Shown: positions 43,759 through 56,500 of the stretch, piece after piece
How positions within the stretch are numbered: position 1 is the first letter of the stretch
How the letters are laid out: every line of letters begins with the position of its first letter
DNA from: Rhynchospora pubera
Lineage: Eukaryota > Streptophyta > Magnoliopsida > Poales > Cyperaceae
Reading direction: 5' to 3'
Assembly (NCBI GenBank): GCA_028095005.1
Contig: CM051461.1
Location: 166,504,574-166,568,573, forward strand
DNA: 64,000 bases
Translations under genes and position numbers: made by a program
Notes under the pieces: model-generated
What the model was told of the DNA's origin: nothing
Seen by the model: the letters and a program-made list of their open reading frames with translations, nothing else
Database searches by the model: none

Positions 43759-46700
43759 GAGAAAATTGGGTGTATACCCCTCTAATCTTATCTAATTGGA
43801 AATATACCCCTCTAATCTTTGAAATTGGATATATACCCTCCTAATCATATTAATATAGTATATTTACCCTTATTGAATATTTTAATGATAATTCAAATAT
43901 AAAAATTCAAAATTCAAAATTCATGACGAAATTACCCTTCTTCTTCTAGCGACCCTTCTTTTTCGAATGGGATTTCTGACCCTTTTGTTCTCGAGCATTC
44001 TTGTGCGGACCTTGAAAGCCCCGTTGGAAATATTTGAGAATCATCCGACAACAATAAATTATTCTTTCTTCAAAGCTTTGGTGAATCTTGTAGTTGGAAA
44101 TCAAGTAAATAAATTCAATAAAAAAGGACTTACGTAAAGAGATGTAATAATGAAGAGAACTAGCCATGGTTACGCGCTTCGCGCGATAAGTGGCTTTCTG
44201 AAGTTGATCGCAAAACACCATGAAAAATAGTCAAAACATATATAAAACCGAAAAATTAGATAATCAGCAAACAAATTATTTTATTATAGTAAAAGTAGCG
44301 TACTTGATTATTTCAAGATCATAAATAGACAATAAATTTCACTACGAAAGTTCATTGGTAAGCCTCTCTTTGATTTTTATATTGTTCCAAAATTCATTCG
44401 AGATTATAATCCTTACGGATAATTTGTTGGTGAAGGCAGTGTAGATCTCATTTTTTTTATGCTTCTTTTTTTGTCTATTTTCTTGCCGTTGCACTGCCAA
44501 TTAGTTTCTCACTGCCCGAGTAACATCTGTTGCACCAAAAATAGAACATGTATTCTTTTTTATTTGCAAGGAATAAGAAGAAGAAATATACAAATAACAA
44601 TAATAATAATGTACCTAGCCCTATACCTCATGCATATGGTATGGTAAACTGAATTGATGCAATTATCTCAACTAACATTGTGCTTCCTTTGCCACCACGG
44701 ATCTAACTTCCAACCCCTCCATATTGATCTTTTATATAGAAATTCTAAGTTTAAGATAAACAAATGAGACATAAAGAACCCAGCAGAGTACAATAGAGTT
44801 GAATATAATATGTGAAAAATTATAATTATATGAACCAAATTTGAAGCCATAATATCACCATCGCAATCAGAAGTTCCTTAACTGAATCAATAGCCAGCAT
44901 CATGCCTCCTTAGTTTTGCACACAATATATCTGAAGTTGATCAAGATACATGCTTCTTCAGACAATAGCATGCAAAGGAGTTATTTAAAGAAAATGTAAA
45001 TATGTGATAAGCATAACTTAAATCAATTTTTCTATCCCAAATTTTACTCCATTGAAGCATGATTGATAACGAAAAAAATAAAAGTGATCTTGATAACATT
45101 GATCGTGACGAAGTCAAATTCACCATTCTCTTTTTCATACTCTATATATAAGTTAGACGAAAGGAATCTAAAAAGACTAACATAAATGGACAATCAGACA
45201 AAATAAAACTTTTAACTGAAAATCTTGAAACAAATATAGCCATATTCTTATTGAAGGCTAAAGTCATGACTTTAATTTTTGTTGAAATGCTTTATAATTT
45301 TGTAAAACATCAAACGAAATATAGTTATGTATTTCAGACAAATAAGAATCATGTCAAGTGAAAAAGAGCAGTTTCTTCTTTTGATGACAAATTTAAGTTA
45401 TTAAGGAGGAGATTACACATACAAACACATTTAATTGATCTAACTATTACATTTTATCGTATTTACCATACTTATGAAAGGTAGCTTGTAGGAAAGACCC
45501 ACAGAAAAACAAACAAACACAACACACCATAGTGAACTGAAATGCTGAAAATGTACCAGTAAATTAACATTAGCAACGGCAATGAAGAACGTAAAAAATA
45601 ATTACAATAATCAAGAAAGCAGATAACAACCACAGATTCATTATGCCTTCTTAGTACTGTTACTATCAAACCATTAAATCATTCAATAAACTAAAATCAC
45701 ACCTTGCTTCAACATAAATGTAAAGAACCACAATAAAGATTACAGTGAAAACCAATATACTGACCTTTGGTTAAAATTCACAGATATTTTAGAAAAGAAT
45801 ACAGCTGTCATCGGATCACCAAATCTTATGACTTAACATAGCCTTCTGGCTCCTCTTCATCTTCATTTTATCCATATTTCTCCTACGTATATTTCAGACA
45901 CTACAGAAAACAAAAATTATAAACAAAATATGAAGAAAAAAAAATAGAAAATTTTGTTTTATAAAGATTATTTTCCATCGTCCTCAAGAAATTAAAGGTT
46001 GAAATGGTTGATATATATTCTGATGACATAATTTAGCATGTTTCAATCATTCCTATATGTATCCATCACATAATTCGAATCAGTTCTTGAGATTCCTGCA
46101 CATTTCCGAATTTAATCTTGAAAGATGAAAAGTGTAAAAGGGGAAAAAAAAAATATTAGAGGCAACCTCGGACAAACAATACAAAAAAATTTGACCCAAT
46201 GGTTAGCCTTTGACTCTTGTTTACTTGTGTAAATAATTAGGCTTAAACAAACTAAGAGCAATAAGAATTAGTACCTAGTTAAACTGTTTGAGAAAACCAT
46301 GGACCAATTTGCTTCCACCATCTAACGCCACCTCCTCCCTCTCTCAGCCAAGAGATCTATACCCTTTCCCTTTTAGAATTGTAGACCTAAGCAAGAAGTA
46401 ACACCAAAATACGAAAGAAAAAGATAGAAGGAATCAAAAGTAAAAGGAGAAAATAAGGAACAGTAACTTACCGCACATCTCAACCATCAATTGGTGCTAA
46501 CAAAAAGTCGCGGAGAGAGAAGAGAGAGTGGTGAGGAAGAGAATCATGCGATCTATTCACCTGTAAAATCGAAATATCATAAAAAAGGTTGATTTCATGG
46601 CTAGAGTCAGTTTCTACATAGAAAGGAATGAAAAAGAGAGAAACTACAAAGAACGTACCATGGGGAGGAGAAGGCAAGAATGAACATCCGAAAGCAGAAG

Positions 46701-47479
46701 TGCAAGTTTTTCTCTCCATCTCCTCAGGGAAACAAAGTAAGGGCTCACTGTTCTCTCTTCCTCTCACTTGCTCTAGGTTAGTCCGCCTTTTCTTTTCTTG
46801 TTTTGTTGAGGAAAGTAGAAGAGGCATCACCTTATCAAGAGAGAGAGAGAGGAGGGACGGAAAGATCAAGGTCGAATTTTGATCTGACGTACAGGATCAA
46901 GGAAAGTAAAACGAACGATCCAGATCGGTTCAACAAAGTGTAGTGATGACGTCATGCTGATGGCGACAATGTTACTGTAGATAATATCCCTTACTTTGAA
47001 GTATTTGTTGATGATTGAATTTACCTGTAACCGTCTTCGAAAGGTTTTATGGACTTTGATATTTTTTCGAAATAAATAGACTTCACTAGAGGAAGAAAAT
47101 TGTAACTTGAAAATTCATATCTTTTCGCCAGCTTATGATAGAAGGATGCAAATTAATCAGGGTCATACAGAAGAAATAAAAAGAAATTTTACTTCCAGAT
47201 GTGAGGAGCCTGTTCAATGCAACTGGATCTCATTTTTGTACCAGCACGAGAGAGTTCGTGAATAAAAAGGGTCGGCAATTCCATTTGAGAAGAAGAGGGT
47301 AATTTCGTCATAAATTTTGAATTTTGATTTTTTATATTTGAACTTTTGCCTTATCATTAAAATATTCAATAAGGATAAATATACTATATTAACGTGATTA
47401 GGAGGGTATATATCCAATTTCAGAGATTAGAGGGGTATATTTCCAATTAGACAAGATTAGAGGGGTATACACTCAATTT
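43759..47479. mobile_element. 3.7-kb Mutator-like element with long terminal inverted repeats
   Basis: The first and last 230-250 bp are inverted copies. Both begin AAATTG(G/A)GTGTATACCCC, repeat ACCCCTCTAATCT, and reach the CGAAATTACCCT and GACCCTTTT blocks. Both flanks read ATAAATTTAT (43749-43758 and 47480-47489), consistent with a 9-10 bp duplication, though that sequence is its own reverse complement. No transposase motif was found. The interior has a promoter-like, CT-rich stretch at 46480-46960 on the minus strand with a splice donor (GCG/GTAAGTTAC) near 46470 and TGACGTCA near 46946, so captured host sequence is possible. The 91-codon minus-strand frame at 43946-44221 ends inside the left inverted repeat and is unrecognised. 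Confidence 0.75.
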
Positions 47480-47559
47480 ATAAATTTATGGATTAAATTT
47501 TATAAATTTAAAGATTGTAATACTCGAATCTAAAAAAAATTAACTATTGTTCTTACACC

Positions 47560-50500
47560 TACAAAGTGAATATAATGCATAGTCTGAGCATTATATGAGC
47601 ATTTCATACATGGTAATTACACATATAAAGTGCAAATAATGCAATTCTAAACATTATTTGAGCATTTCAATCGTTTCTGGATTCATTCCAAGTCAATTTA
47701 TCACAACAAATCTACATTTAAACCCTTTATACTGTCTAGAATATAATTCATATGTTATTTATTCCAAAAGATTGGATTATACATGATAATTATACATATA
47801 AAGTGCAAATAATGCAATTCTGAGCATCGTTTGAGCAATTCAATTGTTTATGGATTCATTCTACGTAATTTGATAACAATAATGTACATTTAATCTATTT
47901 ATATCGTTTTGAATATGATTCATATATTGTTTATTCGAAAAGATTGGATTATACATGGTAATTATGCATATAAAATCCAAATAATTCAATTCTGAGCATC
48001 GTTTGAGCATTTCAATCGTTTTTGGATTCATTCTAAGTCATTTGATCACAATAATCTACATTTAAAATCTTTATAATACCACCAAGAATATGATTTATAT
48101 ATTATTTATTAAAAAAGATTGAATTATACATAGTAAATTACGCATATAAAGTGCAAATAATGCAATTCTGAGTATCGTTTAAGCATTCAATCGTTTCTAG
48201 ATTCATTCTAAGTTATTTGATCAAAATAAACTATATTTAAACTCTTTATACTGTCTAGAATATAATTCATATGTTATTTTATCAAAAAGATTGGATTACA
48301 CACGGTAATTGCGCATATAAAGTGCAAACAATGCAATTCTGAGCATTTCAATTGTTTTTAGATTTATTCTAAGTAATTAGATCACGACAGTCGGCATTTA
48401 AAGTATTTATACTGTTTAGATATGATTCATATATTATTTATTCAAAAAGATTGTATTATACATGGTAATTACGCATATAAAATGGAGAAAGTTTAATATG
48501 CACTATAGTGCATAGGACATTCCGCGCACCGCAGATTTTTAGGGAGTATTTTTGTAAATTGACAAATCTAATTTAACCAATCTAATCTACATATTGAAAT
48601 CTCATAAAAAACCAAAATTTATAATTTTTTAGATTTTATTACTATTTTTTTCGAATTTTTTAAAACATGCCATTTTTGGAAAATTGTAAATAGTACAACA
48701 TTCCAAAAATGGCATATTTTAAAAAATTTGAAAAAAATAGTAATAAAATCTCAAAAATTATAAATTTTGGTCTGGTATGAGATTTCAATATGTAGATTAG
48801 ATTGGTTAAATTAGATTTGTCAATTTACAAAAATATTTTCGAAAAAGTCCGTAGTGCACGGAATGTCCTATGCACTATGGTGCATATTAAACTTTCTCTA
48901 TAAAATGCAAATAATGCAATTCTGAGCATCGTTTGAGCATTTCAATCGTTTATGAATTCAATATAAGTCGTTTAATCACAATAATCTATATTTAAACTCT
49001 TTATACTGTCTAGAATATGATTCATATGTTTTTTATTCAAAATGATAGGATTATACATGATAATTACGCATAGAAAGTGCAAATAATGCAATTTTGAGCT
49101 CCTTTTTAGCATTTTAATTGTTTCTGGATTCATTCCAATTTCCAAGAAATTTTATCAAAATAAATTACATTTAAACTGTTTATACTGTTTAAAATATGAT
49201 TCATATGTTATTTATTTAAAAAATAGATTATACATGGTAATTACGCATATAAAGTGCAAATAATTCAATTCTGAGCATCGTTTCAGCATTTCAATCGTTT
49301 CTGGATTCATTCTAAGTCATTTGATCACAATAATCGACATTAAAGTCTATATACTGTTTAGAATTTGATTCATATGTCATTTATTCGAAAAAATTGGATT
49401 ATACAAGGTAATTACGCATATAAAATGCAAATAATGCAATTCTAACCATCATTTGAGCATTTCAATAGATTTTGGATTCAATATACGTCGTTTGATCACA
49501 ATAATCTACATTTAGACTCTTTATACTGTCCATAATATGATTCACACGTTATTTATTCAAAAATATTAGATTATACATGGTAATTACGCATATAAAATGC
49601 AAATAACGCAATTCTGGGCACTGTTTTGGTATTTTAATCGTTTCTGAGTTCATTCTAAGTCATTGGATCACAATAATATACATTTAAATTCTTTATTTTG
49701 TCTAAAATATGATCCATATATTATTGTTTCGAAAAGATTGGATTATACGTGGTAATTATGCAGTGCAGAAAAGATTGGATTATACGTGATCACAATAATT
49801 ACGCATATGAAGTGCAAATTATGCAGATCTGAGCATCGTTTGAGCATTTCAATCGTTTCTGGATTCATTCTAAGTCATTTGATCGCAATTATCAACATTT
49901 AAATTCTTTATACTGTCTAGAAAATGATTAATATGTTATTTATTCAAAAAGATTGGATTATACATGGTAATCACACATATAAAGCGTAAATAATACAATT
50001 TTGCGCATCGTTTGTGCATTTCAATTGTTTCTGGAATCAATCTAGGTCATTTGATCACAATAATATACATTTAAACTCTTTATACTTTCTAGAATCTGAT
50101 TCATATGTTATTTATTCAAAATTATGTATTATCCATGGTAATTACGCATATAAATTGCAAATAATGCAATTCTGAGTATCGTTCGAGCATTTCAATCGTT
50201 TCCGCATTCATTCTAAGTCATTTGATCACTCTAATCTACATTTAAACTCCTCATACTGTTTAGAATAAAATTGATATGTTATTTATTCAAAAAGATTGGG
50301 TTATACATGGTAATTACGCATATAAAATGCAAATATTGCAATCATGAACACCGTTTGAACATTTCAATTATTTCTGGATTCATTCTAAGTGATTTGAACA
50401 CAATAATATTCATTTAAACTCTTTATCCTGTCTATAATATGATTTATTTGTTACTTATTGAAAAAAATGGATTATATATGGTAATTACGCATATAAAGTG

Positions 50501-53500
50501 CAAATAATGCAATTCTAAGCACTGTTTTAACATTTCAATTGTTTCTGAAATTATTCTAAGTTACTTGATCATAATAATCTTGATTTATACTATATATACT
50601 GTTTAGAATATCATTCATATGTTATTTATTCAAAAAGATCGGATTATACACGGTAATTACGCATATAAACTGCAAATATTATAATTCTGAACTCTGTTTG
50701 ATCATTTCAATCATTTTTCAATTTATTCTAAGAGATTTGATCACAATAATCTACGTTTAAACACTTTATATGTCTTGAATATGATTCATATGTTATTTAT
50801 TCAAAAAGATTGGATCATACAAGGTAATTATGCAAATAAATTGCGAATAATGCAATTTTGAGCACCGTTTGAGCATTTCAATCTTTTCTGGATGCATTCT
50901 ATGTCATTATATCACAATAATCTGCATTTAAACTCTTTATCTTGTCTAGAATATGATTCATTTGTTATTTATTAAAAAATATTGGATTATACATGGTAAT
51001 TACGTATATTAAGTGCAAATTATGCATATCTGAGCATCTTTTGAGCATTTCAATAGTTTCCGTATTCATTCTAAGACATTTGATCACAATAATCTACATT
51101 AAGACTCTTTATCCTGTCTAGAATACGATTCATATGTTATTTTTTCAAAAGGATAGGATTATACACTGTAATTATGCATATAAATTGCAAAAAATGAAAT
51201 TCTGAGCATCATTTAAGCATTTCAACTGTTTCTGTATTCATTCTAAGTCATTTGATCATAATAATCTCCATTTAAACTCTTTATACTGTCTAGAAAATGA
51301 TTCATATGTTATTTAAACTAAAGAATGGATTATACTTGGTAATTACCCATATAAAGTGGCAATAATGTAATTTGGAGCATCGTTTCCGCATTTCTATCAT
51401 TTCTGAATTCATTCTAAGTCAATTCATCACAACAATCTACATTTAAACTCTTAATACTGTCCATAATATGATTAATATGATTAATATGTTATTTATTAAA
51501 AAAATGGATTATACATGGAAATTACGCATATAAAGTGCCAATAATGCAATTATGAGCATCGTTTGCGCGTTTCTATCATTTTTGGATTTATTCTAAGTCA
51601 ATTCATCACAATAATATGCATTTTAACTCTTTATCCTGTCTAAAATATGATTCATGCATTATTTATTGAAAAAAATTGGATTATATATGGTAATTACGCA
51701 TATAAAGTGCAAATAATGCAATTCTGAGCACCGTTTGAGCATTTCAATAATTTCTGAATTTATTTTAAGTCATTTGATCACAATAATATAGATTTAAACT
51801 CTATATACTGTTTAGAATATCATTCATATGTTATTTATTAAAAAATATTTGATTATACACGATAATTACACATATAAACTGCAAATAATATAATTGTGAG
51901 CTCCGTATGAGCATTTCAATCGTTTTTCAATTTATTCTAGGGGATTTGATCACAATAATCTACGTTTAAACTCTTATATGTCTTGAATATGATTTATATG
52001 TTATTTATTAAAAAAGATTGGATTATACAAGGTAATCACGCATATAAAGTGCAAATAATACAATTCAGAGCATCATTTGTGCATTTCAATCGCTTCTGGA
52101 ATCATTCTAGGCCATTTTATCACAATAATATACATTTAAAGTCTTTATATTTTCTAGAATCTGATTCATATGTTATTTATTTAAAAAATATTGGATTATA
52201 CATGTTAATTACGCATATTAAATGCAAATAATGCAATTCTGATAATCATTTGAGCATTTCAATAGTTTCCACATTCATTCTAAATCATTTGATCACACTA
52301 ATCTACATTTAAACTCTTTATACTATGTAGAATATGATTCATATGTTATTTATTAAAAAAATATTGGATTATACATGGTAATTACGCATATAAAATGCAA
52401 ATAATGCAATTATGAACACCGTTTGAGCATTTCAATCAATTCTGTATTCATCGTAAATTGTTTGATCATAATAATCTAGATTTAAACTTTTTAGAATATC
52501 ATTCATATGTTATTTAGTCAGAAAGATTGGATTATAGACGGTGATCACACATATCAAGTGAAAATAATGCAATTTTGAGTATCGTTTGTGCATTTCAATG
52601 GTTTCTGGAATCATTCTTTGGTCATTTGATCACAATAATTTACATTTAAACTCTTTATTTCCGTAATTATTGGCATATACATGGTAATTATTCAAAAAGA
52701 TTGGATTATACATGATAATTACGCATATAAAATGCAAATAGTGCAATTCTGAACACCGTTTGGGCATTTCAATCGTTTAAGGATGTATTCTAAGTCATTT
52801 TATAACGATAATCTACATCTAAACTCTTTATACTGTCAAGAATAAGATTCATATGTTATTTTAGTCAAAAGGATTGGATTATACGCTGTAATTACGCATA
52901 TAAATTGTAAATGATGAAATTCTGATCATCATTTAAGCATTTCAACTGTTTCCGTATTCATTGTAAGTCATTTCATCACAATAATATCTATTTAAACTCT
53001 TTATACTTTTTATAATATAATTCATATACTATTTATTTAAAACGATTGGATTATACATGGTAATTACACATATAAAGTGCAAATAATGCAATTCTGAGCA
53101 TCGTTTCAGCATTTCAATCGTTTCTATATTCATTCTAAGTCATTGTTCACAATAATCGACATTTAAAGTCTTTAGAATATGATTCATTTGTCATTTATTC
53201 AAAAAGATTGGATTATACTAGGTAATTACGAATATAAAATGCAAATAATGCAATTCTAAGCATCGTTTTAGCATTTCAATAGTTTTCGAATTCAATATAC
53301 ATCGTTTGATCACAATAATCTACATTTAGACTCTTTATACTGTCTAGAATATGATTCACATGTTATTTATTCAAAAATATTGGATTATACAAGGTAATTA
53401 CGAATATAAAGTGCAAATAATGCAATTCCGGACACCGTTTTGGAATTTCATACGTTTCTGAATTCATTCTAAGTCATTTGATCACAATAATCTACATTTA

Positions 53501-56500
53501 CACTCTTTATATTGTCTAAAATATGATCCATATGCTATTGTTTCGAAAAGATTGGATTATACGTGGTAATTACGCATATGAAGTGCAAATTATGCAGATC
53601 TGAGTATCGTTTGAGCATTTCAATCGTTTCTGGATTCATTCTAAGTCATTTGATCACAATAATCTACCTTTAAATTCTTTATACTGTCTAGAATATGATA
53701 CATATATTATTTATTCAACAACATTGAATATACATGATAATTACGCATATAAAGTGCAAATAATGCAATTCCGAGAATCGTTTGATCATTCAATTATTTC
53801 TGTATTTATTCTAAGTCATTTGATCAAAATAAACTACATTTAAACTCTTTATACTGTCAAGAATATAATTCATATGTTATTTTATCAAAAAGATTGGACT
53901 ACACACGGTAATTACACATATAAAGTGCAAACAATGCAATTCAGAGTATCGTTTGAGCATTTCAATTGTTTATTGATTCAATATAAGTCATTTGATCACA
54001 ATAATCTACATTTACACTCTTTATATTGTCTAAAATATGATCCATATGCTATTGTTTCGAAAATATTGGATTATACGCGGTAATTACGCATATGAAGTGT
54101 AAATAATGCAGATCTGAGCATCTTTTGAGCACTTCAATTGTTTTCGGATTCATTCTAAGTCATTTGATCACAATAATCAACATTTAAACTCTTTATCATG
54201 TCTAGAATATGATTAATATTTTATTTATTCAAAAAGAATGGATTATACATGGTAATTACGCATATAAAGTGTAAATAATGCAATTCTGAGCTTCATACTC
54301 TTTATAATGTCTAGAATATGATTCATATGTTATTTATTCAAAAGGATAGGATTATACATTGTAATTACACATATAAATTGCAAATAATGAAATTCTGAGC
54401 ATCATTTGTGCATTTCAACTGTTTCCGTATTCATTCTAAGTCATTTGATCATAATAATCTCCATTTAAAATCTTTATACTGTCTAGAAAATGATTCATAT
54501 GTTATTTATACAAAAATAATGGATTATACTTGGTAATTACGCATATGAAGTGCAAATTATGCAGATCTATGCATCGTTTGAGCAGTTCAATCGTTACAGG
54601 ATTCATTCTAAGTCATTTGATCACAATAATCTACATTTAAACTCTTTATCCTGTCTAGAATATGATTCTATGTTATTTATTGAACAAGAATAGATTATAC
54701 ATGGTAATTACGCATATAAAGTGCAAATAATGCAATTCTGAGCTTTGTTTGAGCATTTTAATTATTTCTGAATTCATTCCAAGTCATTTTATCACAGTAA
54801 TCTACATTTATACTCTTTATACTGTCTAGAACATATTCATATGTTATTTATTCAAAAATATTGGATTATATATGGTAATTACGCATATAAATTGCAAATA
54901 AATTTCAATCGTTTGTGAATTCATTCTAAGTCATTTTATCACAATAATTTACATTTAAACTCTCTATACTTTGTAGAATATGATTCAAATGTTATTTGTT
55001 CAAAAAGATTGGATTATACATGGTAATTATACATATAAATTGCAAATATTGCAATTCTAAGCACCGTTGGTGCATTTCAATAGTTTCTAGATTCATTCTA
55101 AGACATTTGATAATAATAATCTACATTTAAACTCTTTATACTGTCTAGAATGTGATTGATGTGATATTTATTCAAAAAGATTAATGTAATTAGGCATATA
55201 AACTGGAAATAATGCAATTATGAGCACCGTTTGAGAATTTCAATCCTTTAAGGATTCATTCTAAGTTTTTTTTATCACAGTTTGCGCATTTCTATTGTTT
55301 CTGGGTTCAATCTAAGACAATTGATCACAATAATCTACATTTAAACTCTCAATATTGTCTATAATATGATTAACATGATTAATATGTTTTTTCTTCAAAA
55401 AGATTGGATTACACATTGTAATTATGCATATAAAGTGCAAATAATGAAATTCTGAGCATCGTTTGGGCATTTCAATCGTTTCAGGATGCATTCTAACTTC
55501 TAAGTCATTTTCTCACAATAATCTGCATATAAACTCTTTATCATGTCTAGTATTTGATTCATGTGTTATTTATTCAAAAAGATTGGATTATACATGGTAA
55601 ATAGGCATATAATTTGCAAATAATGAAATTCTTAGCATTGTTTGAGCATTTCAATGGTTTCTGCATTTATTTTAAGTCATTTGATCACAATAATTTAAAT
55701 TTAAATTCTATATACTTTTTACAATATCATTCATATGTTATTTATTCAAAAAGATTGGATTATACATGGTAATTACACATTTAAAGTGCAAATAATATAA
55801 TTCTGAGCTACATTTTGGCATTTCACAATAATCTAAATTAAAAATATTTATACTGTCTAGAATATGATTCATGTGTTATTTATTTAAAAAGATTGGATTA
55901 TACATGATTTACGCCTATAAATTGTAAATAATGCAATTATGAGCTTTATTTGAGCATTTCAATTGTTTCTGGATTTATTCTAAGTCATTTGATCACAATA
56001 ATCTACATTTAAACTCCTAATAACGTCTAGAATGTGATTCATATGTTATTTAATCAAAAAATTGGATTAAACATGAAAATTACACATATAAATTGCAAAT
56101 AATGCAATTCTAAGCATCGTTTGAGCATTTCAATCATTTCTGGATGCATTCTTAGTCATTTGATCACAATATTCAACATTTTAACACTTTATACTATCTA
56201 TTTTATGATTCATATGTTATTTTTTCAAAAAGTTTGAATTATATACGGTAACTATGCATATAAATAGTAAATAATGCAATTCTGAACACCGTTTGAGCGT
56301 ATCAATCGTTTCTCGATTTATTCTAAGTCATTTGATCACAATAATCTACATTTAAACTCATTATACTGTCTAGAATAAGATTAATATATTATTTATTTAA
56401 AAGATTAGATTATACATGGTAATTACGCGTATAAAGTGCAAACAATGCAATTCTGAGCATTGTTTGAGCATTTCAATCGTTTCCGTATTTATTCTTAGTG

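Noticed and set aside
43946..44221. 91-codon minus-strand frame in the Mutator-like element
   Set aside because: It ends inside the terminal inverted repeat, has no recognised domain, and lacks supporting splice or promoter evidence.
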